From assembly GCA_945878375.1 (NCBI GenBank), contig CAMDWG010000008.1, positions 62,001 through 126,000 on the forward strand: 64,000 bases of DNA, read 5' to 3'. This stretch comes from Roseomonas mucosa (GTDB lineage: Bacteria > Pseudomonadota > Alphaproteobacteria > Acetobacterales > Acetobacteraceae). Below, in pieces: positions 29,109 to 38,148 of this stretch; position 1 is the first letter of the stretch; every line of letters begins with the position of its first letter. The position numbers and the translations under genes were made by a program. The notes under the pieces were generated by a model, which worked only from the letters and a program-made list of their open reading frames with translations, did no database searches and was not told the origin of the DNA.

Positions 29109-29636
29109 ATGGCGGAGATCGCGATCCGCACCACTGTGCCCGCCGACGTTCCGGCGCTGGCGGCGCTCTATCCGGCGGCCTTCCCGGCGGAGGCACTGTG
29201 GCCGCTGGTCAGCGCGTTGCTCGAAGACGCGGTGGCGCCCCTCTCGCTCGCGGCCTTCCAGGGGGGGCGCCTGGCCGGGCACGCAGTCTTCACACCATGC
29301 GGCATCGAGGGCTGCCGCGACCAGGTTTCGCTGCTTGGCCCGCTCGCGGTCACGCCCGCTTCCCAGCGCCAGGGGATTGGCCGCGCTCTGGTCCAGGCCG
29401 GATTGCCCAGGCTGGCCACGGCGGGGATCGGCCATGTCTGCGTCCTGGGGGACCCCGCCTACTACAGCCGCCTTGGCTTCGGCGCCGAGCACGCCATCCT
29501 GCCGCCCTATCCCTTGCCGGCGGAATGGGACGGGGCGTGGCAAGGACGGGCGACGGCGGTATCCGCCACCCTGCCGTGCCAGGGCCGCCTGATCGTGCCG
29601 CCGCCCTGGCGCCAGGCGACGCTCTGGGCGCCTTGA
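29109..29636 (+). CDS. GNAT family N-acetyltransferase
   Basis: 175 residues with the acetyl-CoA motif SQRQGIGRALVQAGL and a YhbS-like ending (GDPAYYSRLGFGAEH, then PCQGRLIVPPPW). The closest known pattern is the YhbS group of putative acyltransferases. The substrate is unknown. ATG 29109 is used; a GTG at 29103 overlaps the kinase stop. Same strand as the kinase, probably co-transcribed. Confidence 0.85.
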   Translation: MAEIAIRTTVPADVPALAALYPAAFPAEALWPLVSALLEDAVAPLSLAAFQGGRLAGHAVFTPCGIEGCRDQVSLLGPLAVTPASQRQGIGRALVQAGLPRLATAGIGHVCVLGDPAYYSRLGFGAEHAILPPYPLPAEWDGAWQGRATAVSATLPCQGRLIVPPPWRQATLWAP

Positions 29637-29660
29637 GGGGACGCCAGCGCGGGGGCGGGC

Positions 29661-30092
29661 TCAGCCGCCGCCCTTGGCCGCCATCTGCTTCACCTCATCC
29701 ATCGCCTCGGCGAAGCGCTTGTTCAGCAGCCCCAGCGCCTCGGCATTCGATTTCTGGATGAGGTCGGCGATCTCCTTCATGTTCGCCACCGCCCGCTCAT
29801 AGCCAGCCTTCAGCAACTCGGCCTGCCGGTTGGCGCGGTCCTGCGGGCTTTCGGTGCCGGACATGCTCCGCATCGCGTCCGTCATCTCGGCGACGGAAGA
29901 CTGCACGATCTCCATATGCCGCCGCGCCACCGCCTGCGCGCCTTCGAGCGCGATGCGGTTGGCGGCCGACAGCGCTTCCAGATTCCGGCGCTGCGCCTGG
30001 GCGAGGCCGTCCATATCCGCGAAATGCGGCATGCGGAATTCGGCGAACATCTTCATCATCTCGTCGGGGTTGACGCCGAAACGGTCTGCCAT
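29661..30092 (-). CDS. Phasin family protein
   Basis: 143 residues, almost all helical, with heptad-like patterning. It fits the phasin_2 family that coats polyhydroxyalkanoate granules: LAQAQRRNLEALSAANRIAL, ARRHMEIVQSSVAEMTDAM, AERAVANMKEIAD-like and EALGLLNKRFAEAMDEVKQ. The gene is monocistronic or last behind the TetR-like gene. It implies PHA storage, but no phaC is in the window. Confidence 0.9.
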   Translation of the reverse strand: MADRFGVNPDEMMKMFAEFRMPHFADMDGLAQAQRRNLEALSAANRIALEGAQAVARRHMEIVQSSVAEMTDAMRSMSGTESPQDRANRQAELLKAGYERAVANMKEIADLIQKSNAEALGLLNKRFAEAMDEVKQMAAKGGG

Positions 30093-30158
30093 GGGAGGCG
30101 CTCCTTGCTGCCGCCCCAGCCTATCCGAGGTCGCGGCGCGCCCCAAGCGCCGCGCGCG

Positions 30159-30791
30159 TCACGGGGGCGTGGCGCCGCCGCCCTGCCCCGCATCCTCAAG
30201 CGGCGCGGCGAGGTCGCCATCCGCCAGGCCGAAGCTGCGCGCGGCCTGCTCGGCCCGTTCCAGCGCGCGGTCGAGCGTGGCCATGGTCGGGCCGAGTTCC
30301 TCGGACGTATCGCCGGACCAGGCATGCACCACCCGGATCCACACCGCCGTGAGCCCGGCGGCGCGGAGCCGCCCCTTCAGCCCGCCGCTGTCGATCTCGG
30401 CCAGATCCAGCATGCGTTCCATGCTGCGCTGGAACTGGGGCGCCATGGCGCCGGCCAGCACGGCGTCCGTGTACATCTCCGTCATCAGCCGCCGCAGGCC
30501 GGGCTTGTAGGGCGCCAGCGCGTCGAGGCCGCGCATCAGCACATCGAACAGCCGGTCGCGCGGCGTGCCCCCCTGCCCCGGCACGGTGCCGACGGCCACT
30601 TCGTCCATCACCACATCGGCGAAGCTTTTCAGCAGGCCGAGGCGAGAGGGGTAGCGGGCCAGCAGCTCCGCCGCCGTTAGCCCCGATTCGGCCGCGAGTC
30701 GCGCCGGCGTGACCCCGCGCCAACCATGCGCCGCGATCACGCGGAACAAGGCCTGTGTCAGCTGGGCGTCAGAGGGGGGCGGCGTGTCCAT
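30159..30791 (-). CDS. TetR-family-like transcriptional regulator
   Basis: 210 residues. The N-terminal helix-turn-helix is ALFRVIAAHGWRGVTPARLA followed by ESGLTAAELLARYPSRLGLL; the rest is an all-helical ligand domain. The C-terminal half has some similarity in pattern to COQ9-type TetR-fold proteins. It lies 66 bases upstream of the phasin on the same strand, so it may regulate PHA functions (inferred). The start follows a region of tandem repeats. Confidence 0.75.
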   Translation of the reverse strand: MDTPPPSDAQLTQALFRVIAAHGWRGVTPARLAAESGLTAAELLARYPSRLGLLKSFADVVMDEVAVGTVPGQGGTPRDRLFDVLMRGLDALAPYKPGLRRLMTEMYTDAVLAGAMAPQFQRSMERMLDLAEIDSGGLKGRLRAAGLTAVWIRVVHAWSGDTSEELGPTMATLDRALERAEQAARSFGLADGDLAAPLEDAGQGGGATPP

Positions 30792-30824
30792 GTGCAGATG
30801 GTGGGGGTTCACAGCCGAAGTGCC

Positions 30825-30886
30825 AAGCCATCCCTGGGCCAAGCCTCCCTGGGCCAAGCCACCCGAGCCAAGCCATCCGGGCAAAG
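30825..30886. repeat. Imperfect tandem repeat of about 15 bp between proC and the TetR gene
   Basis: Four to five adjacent units beginning AAGCC and ending GGGCC, GAGCC or GGGC (30825-30840, 30841-30855, 30856-30869, 30870-30882, and a partial fifth running to the proC stop). They occupy most of the 95-base proC-TetR spacer. The unit length matches the arrays at 4116 and 47293, but the sequence differs. Confidence 0.75.
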
Positions 30887-31687
30887 CTACCCGGCCAATT
30901 CGCGCGACCGCGCGGTGGCCGCGGCGATGGCGCGGGAGATGTGGTCGGGCCAGGCGTCATCGGCCATCAGCACCGCCAGCGCCCGTTCCGTCGTGCCCTT
31001 CGGGCTGGTGACGTTCTTGCGAAGCTGCGCCGCATCCTCCGTGCTCGCCGCCAGCAGCGCGCCCGATCCCGCGACCGTGCTGCGCGCCATGCGGCGGGCG
31101 AGGCCCGCGGGGATGCCTTGTTCGACCGCCGCCTTCTCCAGCAATTCGGCCAGCAGGAACACATAGGCCGGCCCGCCGCCGGAAACGGCGGTGACGGGGT
31201 CGAGCAGGGCTTCGTCCTCCACCCAGTCGATCTCCCCGGTCGCGCCCAGCAGCGTATCGGCCAAGTCCCGCTGCGCCGGGGTCACGCCGGGGCCGGCGCA
31301 GGCGACGGTGAAGCCGCGCCGGACGGCGGCCGGGGTGTTGGGCATGGCGCGGACCACCGAAGCCGCATTGCCGAGCAGCCCGCGCATGCCGGCCACCGTC
31401 TTGCCCGCCATGACGGAGACGAAGACCGCCTGCCCGGCGAAGCGGGCATAGAGCGGCAGGGTGGCAGCGGCTTCCTGCGGCTTGATCGCCAGCACCACGG
31501 CGGCGGGCGCGAAGCCGGGCGGGATGGCGTCCGCGGTCTTCACCAGCGTCGCGCTCTCCGGAGCCGCCGGCAGGAAGGGGTCCACTACGATCGCCTGCGA
31601 AAGGCCGCGCTCACGCCAGCCCGCGAGCATGGCGCCACCCATCTTGCCGCAGCCGACCAGGAGAAGGGGAGGAAGGGTCTTCGTCAT
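30887..31687 (-). CDS. proC: Pyrroline-5-carboxylate reductase
   Basis: Final step of proline synthesis. Rossmann motif LLVGCGKMGGAMLAG near the start, VVLAIKPQ, MPNTPAAVRRGFT and the C-terminal family signature AVSGGGPAYVFLLAELL. 266 residues from ATG 31687. The window contains no other proline synthesis gene. Confidence 0.95.
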   Translation of the reverse strand: MTKTLPPLLLVGCGKMGGAMLAGWRERGLSQAIVVDPFLPAAPESATLVKTADAIPPGFAPAAVVLAIKPQEAAATLPLYARFAGQAVFVSVMAGKTVAGMRGLLGNAASVVRAMPNTPAAVRRGFTVACAGPGVTPAQRDLADTLLGATGEIDWVEDEALLDPVTAVSGGGPAYVFLLAELLEKAAVEQGIPAGLARRMARSTVAGSGALLAASTEDAAQLRKNVTSPKGTTERALAVLMADDAWPDHISRAIAAATARSRELAG

Positions 31688-31745
31688 GGCGGCAAGCCTT
31701 GCCGCCATGACGCCTCAGCGCAAGCCGGGCAAACGCAAGCCGGGA

Positions 31746-32252
31746 TCAGGCCTCGCCGACGCAATCCAGCATCGCCGCCGCCAACGCCTCCGCCGGGGGC
31801 TTGCCGCCCCACAGGACGAACTGGAAGGCGGGGAAGAAGCGCTCGCATTCGGTCACGGCGATATCCACCATGTCCTCCAGCGATTCGGCGGACGCCCCCG
31901 GCGCGCCGCGCAGCAGGACGGAATGGCGGAACACTGGCACGCCATCGTCGCTGTCCAGGCCGAAATGGCCGATCCAGAGCTTCTCATTCGCCAGCGACAG
32001 CAATTCGAACAGCTTGTCGCGCTGGTCGGCCGGCACCTTCAGGTCGAAGGCGCAGGAGAAATGCATCGCGCTGATCTCATGCGACCAGGAGAAATACAGC
32101 CCGTAGTCGCACCATTTCCCCGGCGCTTCCGCCGCGATCTCGCTGTCGTTGCGGCGATCGAAGGCCCATTCGTTGGAGGCGATGATCTGCTCGATGATGT
32201 CGAGCGGGTTGGCGGAGCGGTCGTGGCTTTCCCGGCCCAGATAGGCGGACAT
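31746..32252 (-). CDS. YbjN domain-containing protein
   Basis: 168 residues of the alphaproteobacterial YbjN/type III secretion-chaperone-like fold: PLDIIEQIIASNEWAFDRRN, YGLYFSWSHEISAMHFSCAF, LLSLANEKLWIGHFGL and FRHSVLLRG. Family knowledge: implicated in stress or cofactor-related processes, biochemistry unknown. It lies 58 bases upstream of proC on the same strand; this ybjN-proC pairing is common in the class. Confidence 0.9.
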   Translation of the reverse strand: MSAYLGRESHDRSANPLDIIEQIIASNEWAFDRRNDSEIAAEAPGKWCDYGLYFSWSHEISAMHFSCAFDLKVPADQRDKLFELLSLANEKLWIGHFGLDSDDGVPVFRHSVLLRGAPGASAESLEDMVDIAVTECERFFPAFQFVLWGGKPPAEALAAAMLDCVGEA

Positions 32253-32330
32253 GCGGCACCTCCTTCACCCGGATGGGCGGGCGACGGTCCCAACCGCCAC
32301 CGACCCGAAGGACTTCCCCTGTGACATCGA

Positions 32331-32349
32331 GGTGTTGGGGTTCAACACC
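32331..32349. promoter_or_regulatory. Hairpin in the gap upstream of the YbjN gene
   Basis: GGTGTTG, loop GGGTT, CAACACC: a perfect 7-bp stem in the 219-base gap between ubiK (ending 32472) and the YbjN gene (starting 32252), both on the minus strand. It could terminate ubiK transcription or act as a 5'-leader element. Nothing else stands out in 32253-32471. Confidence 0.35.
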
Positions 32350-32471
32350 CCGATTCGCCACTAGGGGTAGCCTAAGCAGGAGGGCGAGACAGCCGCAAGC
32401 CGAAGTTACATGCCAACACAATTGCTTGGGCGGATCGGTTCACGGGCGGTCTTTGGGCCGTGCCGGAAGCC

Positions 32472-32768
32472 TCAGCCAGCCGCCGGCGGCTCCAGCGCGG
32501 CCAGGCGCTGCTCCAGCACGGCCACGCGGGTGGCGAGGTCTTCCGCCTGTTCGCGGGCGCGGCGCGCGACTTCGAGCGCCGCGTCCAGGTCCTCGCGCCG
32601 GACCAGGTCCAGCTTCTGGACCATGGCCTCGGCCTGCGCCTTGGCCATCGCCTCCGCCTCGGCGCGCATCGCGGCCATGATGGAAAAGGCGCCGCCCGCC
32701 ATCCCGGCCAGGTCGTCGAAGATGCCCTTGCGGCCGCCACCCTCGCCGCCGCCGCTGCCGATCGCCAT
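32472..32768 (-). CDS. ubiK: Ubiquinone biosynthesis accessory factor UbiK (BMFP family)
   Basis: 98 residues. A Gly-rich start, then amphipathic helix GIFDDLAGMAGGAFSIMAAM and a C-terminal coiled coil (ATRVAVLEQRLAALE) that trimerises. Family knowledge: UbiK binds UbiJ and lipids and supports the soluble ubiquinone-synthesis complex. The conserved neighbour is lgt, divergent here with 182 bases between starts. Confidence 0.88.
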   Translation of the reverse strand: MAIGSGGGEGGGRKGIFDDLAGMAGGAFSIMAAMRAEAEAMAKAQAEAMVQKLDLVRREDLDAALEVARRAREQAEDLATRVAVLEQRLAALEPPAAG

Positions 32769-32950
32769 CGCGCCCTCCCCAACCTGCCCGGCGCGCGGCC
32801 ATCGCCGCGCCGCCATATCTGCCAACGCCTATACCCCGGCACCGGGACCAGGACATCCCGCGATCCGACCGAGCCTGGGACTCGACTGCTTTAGGCTGTA
32901 TGTGGAGGCGGAGGGCGCCGCGTCCAGCCGCTTCCGCCCTGAGGGAAACC

Positions 32951-33754
32951 ATGCTGCCCGCCATCGCCTTCCCCGCCATCGATCCCGTCGCCCTGGAACT
33001 CGGCCCGCTGGTGATCCGCTGGTACGCGCTGGCCTATATCCTGGGCATCGTCGGCGGCTGGGTCCTGGCACGGCGGCTGGTGGCGCTGGCGCCGCAGGCG
33101 GGGACGCGGGAGCAAGTGGATGACGCGGTTACCTGGGTGACGCTCGGCATCATCCTCGGCGGGCGGCTCGGCTATGTGCTATTCTACCGGCCCGGCCACT
33201 ACATCCAAGCACCGTGGGAAGCGCTGTTCCTCTGGCAGGGCGGCATGGCCTTCCATGGCGGGATGCTGGGGGTGGTGGTCGCGCTGTGGTGGTTCTGCCG
33301 GCGCAATGGCGTGAACCCGCTGGTCTTCGGCGACCGCGTGGCGCCGGTGGTGCCGATCGGGCTGCTGCTCGGGCGGCTGGCGAATTTCGCCAATGGCGAA
33401 TTGTGGGGCCGCGTCACCGACGTGCCCTGGGCGATGGTCTTCCCGACCGGCGGGCCGCTGCCGCGCCACCCGAGTCAGCTCTACCAGGCCTTTCTGGAAG
33501 GGTTCTGCCTGCTGGTCATCCTGAACGTGCTCGTGCGGATCCCGGCCATCCGCGCGCGGCCCGGCACGATCACAGGCGTCTTCCTGGCCGGCTATGGCGT
33601 GGCGCGGCTGATCGGCGAGGTCTTCCGCCAGCCCGACGCCCATCTGGGGTTCCTGTTCGCCGGGATCACGATGGGGCAGGTGCTGTCGGTGCCGATGATC
33701 GCGGCCGGGCTGTGGCTGATCCTCCGTGCCCGGTCGCGGCCGGCGGCGGCCTGA
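32951..33754 (+). CDS. lgt: Prolipoprotein diacylglyceryl transferase
   Basis: Attaches diacylglycerol to the lipobox cysteine of prelipoproteins, so it acts on the several lipoproteins encoded here. Seven or so membrane helices. Signature GRLANFANGELWGRVTDVPW and the essential MAFHGGMLGV. 267 residues. It is first of the lgt-midA-like-pgeF operon. Confidence 0.96.
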   Translation: MLPAIAFPAIDPVALELGPLVIRWYALAYILGIVGGWVLARRLVALAPQAGTREQVDDAVTWVTLGIILGGRLGYVLFYRPGHYIQAPWEALFLWQGGMAFHGGMLGVVVALWWFCRRNGVNPLVFGDRVAPVVPIGLLLGRLANFANGELWGRVTDVPWAMVFPTGGPLPRHPSQLYQAFLEGFCLLVILNVLVRIPAIRARPGTITGVFLAGYGVARLIGEVFRQPDAHLGFLFAGITMGQVLSVPMIAAGLWLILRARSRPAAA

Positions 33755-33755
33755 C

Positions 33756-34760
33756 ATGCCGGAGCGGCTGGATCGCTTCATGGCGCGGGCGGTCGCCGCC
33801 TATTACGCGCGGCAGGCGCCGCAATTCGGCCGCGCGGGCGACTTCACCACCGCGCCCGAGATCTCCCAGGCCTTCGGCGAGGTGCTCGGCGCCTGGTGCG
33901 CCGTCGCGTGGGACGCGATGGGGCGCCCTGACCCCGTCATCCTGGCCGAATGCGGCCCGGGGCGGGGGACGCTGATGGCCGATGCGCTGCGCGCCATCGC
34001 CCAGGCCGCGCCGGCCTTCCACGCCGCCCTGCGGGTGCATCTGGTGGAGGCCTCGCCCAGCCTCCGCGCCGCCCAATCCCGCGCCCTGCCGGGCCAGGTG
34101 GCGGCCTGGCATGACCACATCGGAACCCTGCCGCCGGGCCCGCTGCTGCTGCTGGGCAACGAGTTCCTGGACGCCCTGCCGATCCGCCAGTTCATCCGCC
34201 GCGACGGCGCCTGGCTGGAGCGGCATGTGGAGGACGGCGCCTGGGTGGACCTGCCCGCCACCGACGCTCCGCCCCTGCCGGCCGAGGCGCCGGAGGGCGC
34301 GGTGAAGGAAGTCTCCGAAGCTGCACTCGGCTTCGTCGCGGCGCTGGCCGCACGGATCGCCGCCCAGGGTGGAGCGGCGCTGCTGGTGGATTACGGCCCG
34401 GCCCTGCCCGCCTTCGGCGACACGCTGCAGGCGGTCCGCGCGCATGAGACGGGGCTCGACCCGCTGGCCGAGCCCGGCACGCGCGACCTGACCGCGCATG
34501 TCGATTTCCCGGCCCTCGCCGCCGCCGCGCGGGCGGCCGGCGCTTCCGCCTTCGGCCCGCTGCCGCAGGGGCTGCTGCTGCAACGCCTGGGCCTGATGAC
34601 CCGCGCGGCAATGCTCGCGCAGTCCCGCCCGAGGCTGGCCGGGGAAATCCTGTCGGGCGCCGAGCGCCTTGTCGCGGCGGAAGGCATGGGGCGGCTGTTC
34701 AAGGCGCTGGCGGTCTGCGATTCGAGGATCGGACCCCTGCCCGGATTCGAGGACGCATGA
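33756..34760 (+). CDS. SAM-dependent methyltransferase, MidA/NDUFAF7 family
   Basis: 334 residues. GDFTTAPEISQAFGEVLGAW and AECGPGRGTLMAD are the family's substrate loop and SAM site; LLGNEFLDALPIRQF is strictly conserved. Family knowledge: eukaryotic NDUFAF7 methylates an arginine of complex I subunit NDUFS2, and the bacterial role is presumed similar. It starts one base after the lgt stop and overlaps pgeF by four bases. Confidence 0.93.
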   Translation: MPERLDRFMARAVAAYYARQAPQFGRAGDFTTAPEISQAFGEVLGAWCAVAWDAMGRPDPVILAECGPGRGTLMADALRAIAQAAPAFHAALRVHLVEASPSLRAAQSRALPGQVAAWHDHIGTLPPGPLLLLGNEFLDALPIRQFIRRDGAWLERHVEDGAWVDLPATDAPPLPAEAPEGAVKEVSEAALGFVAALAARIAAQGGAALLVDYGPALPAFGDTLQAVRAHETGLDPLAEPGTRDLTAHVDFPALAAAARAAGASAFGPLPQGLLLQRLGLMTRAAMLAQSRPRLAGEILSGAERLVAAEGMGRLFKALAVCDSRIGPLPGFEDA

Positions 34761-35521
34761 CGGCCCCCTTCCTGACCGCCGCCCTGCCCGCCCCGCATGG
34801 CTTCTTCACCCGCGCCGGCGGCGTCTCGGCCGGGCGGTTCGCGAGCCTGAACTGCTCGCTATCCGGCCGCGACGACGCCGATGCGGTGCGGGAGAACCGC
34901 CGGCGCGCCGCCGATGCGCTGAACCTGCCGCCCGGGGCGCTGGTCGGGCTGACGCAGGTGCATGGCATCGCGGTCGCGACCCTCGGGACCCCCTGGACCG
35001 ACACGGCACGGCCGGAAGCGGATGCGATGGTCACCAACCGGCCAGGGGTGCTGCTGGGCATCGTCACCGGCGATTGCGCGCCCGTCCTTTTCGCAGATGC
35101 CGAGGCCGGGGTGGTCGGCGCCGCCCATGCCGGCTGGCGCGGCGCGGTGGCCGGCGTCATCGAGGCGACGCTGGACGCCATGGAAGCGCTTGGCGCGCGG
35201 CGCGCGCGCATCGCCGCCGCCATCGGCCCCTGCATCGGGCAGGGCAGCTACGAGGTCGGCCCCGATCTGCGGGACGCGGTTATGGCGCGCGGGGCGGAAG
35301 ATGGCCGCTTCTTCGCGGATGGCGCGCGGCCGGATCGCTGGCTGTTCGACCTGCCCGGCTATTGCGCCGCGCGGCTGGCCGCTGCCGGGGTCGCGCGCCA
35401 AGGCTGGATCGGCCGCGACACGCTGGCGGAAGAAGCGTGCTTCTTTAGCTACCGTCGCGCCACGCTCGGTGGCGGCGGGCCGATCGGCCACCAGTTATCG
35501 GCCATCGCATGTCCTGGGTGA
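34757..35521 (+). CDS. pgeF: Peptidoglycan editing factor PgeF (laccase-domain, YfiH)
   Basis: 254 residues. Cu/Zn-ligand segments are visible: TQVHGIAVA (His), VTGDCAPVLFAD (Cys) and AAHAGWRGAVAGV (His). Also IGPCIGQGSYEVGPDL. Family knowledge: removes wrongly incorporated L-Ser from muropeptides; older annotation is polyphenol oxidase. ATGA overlap with the methyltransferase. Confidence 0.94.
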   Translation: MTAPFLTAALPAPHGFFTRAGGVSAGRFASLNCSLSGRDDADAVRENRRRAADALNLPPGALVGLTQVHGIAVATLGTPWTDTARPEADAMVTNRPGVLLGIVTGDCAPVLFADAEAGVVGAAHAGWRGAVAGVIEATLDAMEALGARRARIAAAIGPCIGQGSYEVGPDLRDAVMARGAEDGRFFADGARPDRWLFDLPGYCAARLAAAGVARQGWIGRDTLAEEACFFSYRRATLGGGGPIGHQLSAIACPG

Positions 35522-35525
35522 TCCC

Positions 35526-35594
35526 ATGCCCTATGTGATTATGTTCACCTTGATGATCTTCGTGACGCTGCTGGCTTCCTGTGTCCTGGTCTAG
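35526..35594 (+). CDS. Possible 22-residue hydrophobic peptide overlapping a lipoprotein start
   Basis: ATG 35526 opens four bases after pgeF and encodes [20 protein letters not shown] plus two residues, then TAG. It is a single membrane helix ending in a lipobox-like LLASC. The stop lies 14 bases inside the following lipoprotein gene (GTG 35581), so it could couple translation or act as a leader peptide. No independent evidence of expression. Confidence 0.4.
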   Translation: MPYVIMFTLMIFVTLLASCVLV

Positions 35595-36600
35595 GCCTGC
35601 GTCCTGGTCGAGGCGGGGCGCCCTGCTGGGGCTGCTCGGCCTCACGGCCTGCGGCGACCTCCCCCAGCCCTTCCGCGGCCAACCGGGGCAGGTCGCGACG
35701 CGGCTGGCCCGGCCGCCAGCCTATCGCATCGCTATCCCGCCCCCCGCCGGCGCGCTCCAGACCCGCGCCCAGGCGGAAGCCTATGCCGAGGCGCTGGCCG
35801 AGCAGCTGATGGCGCAGGAGGTCCCGTCGGTGGCAGGCGACCCCTGGCCGCTGGATTGGGTGGTGGAGGTCTCGGCGACACGCCAGCCGGCGGGGGTCCT
35901 GCCCCATTACAGGCTGCGCGACGGCGACGGAACGCTGCTGGGGGAAGCCACCGGCCGGATGGTTTCCACCCGCGACTGGCTGGCCGGTGACGAGGCCGCG
36001 CTGCGCCGCGTGGCGGCGGATGGCGCGCAATCCCTGGCCACGCTGGTCGCCCGCGCCGATGCGCTGCGCCGCACCGGCGATGAACGCACCGCGGGCGCCG
36101 GGCCGCTTGTGGTGCGGCTGCTGCCGGTGCGCGGCGCACCCGGCGATGGCAATCGCAGCCTGACGGCGCGCATGTCGGAGCAATTGGCCGCGCTGGGCTT
36201 CCGGGTGCAGGAGCAATCCGACGGCGCGAAATTCGCGGTCCAGGGCGTGGTGGAAATGGCCACCGCCCCGCGCGGGCAGCAGCGCATCGAGATCGTCTGG
36301 ACCGTCCAGCGCCGGGACGGTTACGACCTGGGCCGGGTGCTGCAACTGAACGAGGTGCCGGCCGGCAGCCTGAACGGGCTGTGGGGCGATGTCGCCTTCA
36401 TCGTGGCGAATGAGGCCGCGGGGGGTGTCCGCGATGTGATCGCCAATGCCGAGGCCACGCCCCAGCCCGCCGAGGGCACTCCGCCCGCAGCCGCCGCACC
36501 GGCCCGGCCCGCCCCGGCCCGCCCGGCCCCAGCCCGCGCAGCGCCAGCCCGCACAGCGCCAGCCCGCGCCGCCGTCGCGACACGCACCGGCCGGCGCTGA
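35581..36600 (+). CDS. Lipoprotein with C-terminal Pro/Ala-rich tail, unknown function
   Basis: 339 residues. Signal peptide ending at the lipobox LTAC (Cys24). The folded part (about 45-285) has alternating strands and helices and includes [20 protein letters not shown] and [20 protein letters not shown]. The tail (about 295-335) is a run of PAR/PAP repeats. The GTG at 35581 is required for the signal peptide. No family is recognised with certainty; similar proteins sit between pgeF and prs in relatives. Last 40 residues are low-complexity. Confidence 0.75.
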   Translation: MSWSRPASWSRRGALLGLLGLTACGDLPQPFRGQPGQVATRLARPPAYRIAIPPPAGALQTRAQAEAYAEALAEQLMAQEVPSVAGDPWPLDWVVEVSATRQPAGVLPHYRLRDGDGTLLGEATGRMVSTRDWLAGDEAALRRVAADGAQSLATLVARADALRRTGDERTAGAGPLVVRLLPVRGAPGDGNRSLTARMSEQLAALGFRVQEQSDGAKFAVQGVVEMATAPRGQQRIEIVWTVQRRDGYDLGRVLQLNEVPAGSLNGLWGDVAFIVANEAAGGVRDVIANAEATPQPAEGTPPAAAAPARPAPARPAPARAAPARTAPARAAVATRTGRR

Positions 36601-36727
36601 ACGGCAGGGGGGCCATGCGCGGGACACATCGCCGCGCGATGGACACCTGAATGTCACGTTGCTATCGCTCCGCCTGCCCGCACGGCCCGCCGCGCGACAG
36701 CTCGAACCCTTCTTCCCGGGGTGCCGC

Positions 36728-37660
36728 ATGAAGATCATTGCCTGCAACAGCAACCGCCCGCTGGCCGAGGCGGTCGCCGCGGCGCTCGGTATCCCGCTGA
36801 CCCAGGCCTCTGTGCGGCGCTTCGCCGATATGGAGATCTTCGCCGAGATCAACGAGAACATCCGCGGCGAGGATGTCTTCGTCATCCAGTCCACCAGCTA
36901 CCCCGCCAATGACAATCTGATGGAGCTGCTGATCATGCTGGACGCGCTGAAGCGCGCCAGCGCGCGGCGCATCACGGCGGTGATCCCCTATTTCGGCTAT
37001 GCGCGGCAGGACCGGAAAAGCGGCCCGCGCACGCCGATCAGCGCGAAGCTGGTGGCCAACCTGATCACCGCGGCCGGCGCCAACCGCGTGCTGACGATGG
37101 ATCTGCACGCAGCCCAGATCCAGGGCTTCTTCGACATCCCCGTGGACAACCTATTCGCCGCGCCGTTGTTCGGCCGCGACATCCAGGAACGCTTCGCGGG
37201 GCGGGAGACCATGGTCGTCTCCCCCGATGTCGGCGGCGTGGTGCGCGCGCGCGCGATCGCGGCCCGCATCGGCGCGGACCTTGCCATCATCGACAAGCGC
37301 CGCCCGCGCGCCGGTGTCTCCGAAGTGATGAACGTGATCGGCGAGGTCGAGGGCCGGCACTGCATCCTGGTGGACGACATCGTCGATTCGGGCGGCACGC
37401 TGTGCAACGCGGCCGAAGCCCTGCTGAAGCACGGCGCGAAATCCGCCAGCGTCTATGTAACGCATGGCGTCTTCTCGGGCGGGGCGGTGGCGCGCGTCGG
37501 CGCGGCGCCGCTCGAGACGATGGTCGTGACCGACAGCATCCTGGCGACGGAAGCCGTGCGCGTCAGCCGCAACATCCGCCAGCTGACCATCGCGCCGCTG
37601 ATCGCGGAAGCGATGAAGCGGATCAGCGAGGAGAGCAGCGTCTCCACGCTTTTCAACTGA
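36728..37660 (+). CDS. prs: Ribose-phosphate pyrophosphokinase
   Basis: Makes PRPP from ribose 5-phosphate and ATP for nucleotide, His and Trp synthesis. 310 residues. Active-site elements: [19 protein letters not shown], the metal site [18 protein letters not shown] and the PRPP loop [12 protein letters not shown]. The start [14 protein letters not shown] follows a 127-base leader that probably holds the promoter. Confidence 0.97.
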   Translation: MKIIACNSNRPLAEAVAAALGIPLTQASVRRFADMEIFAEINENIRGEDVFVIQSTSYPANDNLMELLIMLDALKRASARRITAVIPYFGYARQDRKSGPRTPISAKLVANLITAAGANRVLTMDLHAAQIQGFFDIPVDNLFAAPLFGRDIQERFAGRETMVVSPDVGGVVRARAIAARIGADLAIIDKRRPRAGVSEVMNVIGEVEGRHCILVDDIVDSGGTLCNAAEALLKHGAKSASVYVTHGVFSGGAVARVGAAPLETMVVTDSILATEAVRVSRNIRQLTIAPLIAEAMKRISEESSVSTLFN

Positions 37661-37676
37661 CCGCGGGGCGGGCGCC

Positions 37677-38072
37677 CTATCCCGGTGCGAACATCGGCAC
37701 CGGGGGGCCGCCCTCGGTCGGCACGAAGACCAGGCGCAGCGCCATGCCGATCCGCACAGCTTCCGGCGCCACATCGACCAGGTTGGTGAAGACGCGCGGG
37801 CCTTCCGCAAGCTCCACCATCGCGGCGACATAGGGCTCCTTCACCCGCATCACCGTGTAGCTGTACAGCGTGCCTTGCCCGCTCGCGGCCACCAGATCGA
37901 CATGCGGCGACAGGGTGAAGGGGGATACGCCGCGCGGGGGGAAGAAGTGCCGCCCCGTGTCGCGGCAGAGGCCGATCATCAGACGGCCTTCCTTGCACGC
38001 CTCCCAGAAAGGCGCGGTGGTGGGATCGGGGATCGGGGCCTGGATCGCTCGCATCGTCATGGTGTCGGGCAT
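37677..38072 (-). CDS. DUF35 OB-fold protein with degenerate zinc ribbon
   Basis: 131 residues: an N-terminal helix (PFWEACKEGRLMIGLC), a rubredoxin-like region and a C-terminal OB fold (GTLYSYTVMRVKEPYVAAMV). These partner with thiolase-like proteins, as in ChsH2-Ltp2. Only two cysteines are present in the ribbon area (Cys26, Cys36), so the usual four-Cys zinc site is incomplete. It is directly downstream of the thiolase-like gene, with 76 bases between. Confidence 0.88.
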   Translation of the reverse strand: MPDTMTMRAIQAPIPDPTTAPFWEACKEGRLMIGLCRDTGRHFFPPRGVSPFTLSPHVDLVAASGQGTLYSYTVMRVKEPYVAAMVELAEGPRVFTNLVDVAPEAVRIGMALRLVFVPTEGGPPVPMFAPG

Positions 38073-38098
38073 CCGATTCAGACCTCCGGTGCTCGGTT

Positions 38099-38119
38099 GC
38101 GGTGCCCTTCGGGCGCCGC
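38099..38119. promoter_or_regulatory. Hairpin between thiolase-like and DUF35 genes
   Basis: GCGGTGCCC, loop TTC, GGGCGCCGC: nine pairs with one G-T, in the 76-base spacer of the two minus-strand genes. It resembles the hairpins at 27603-27736 in stem composition and short loop. It may attenuate transcription or protect one mRNA end. Confidence 0.4.
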
Positions 38120-38148
38120 ACCCTGCGCCCTCCGGTCATCGGATGCCA

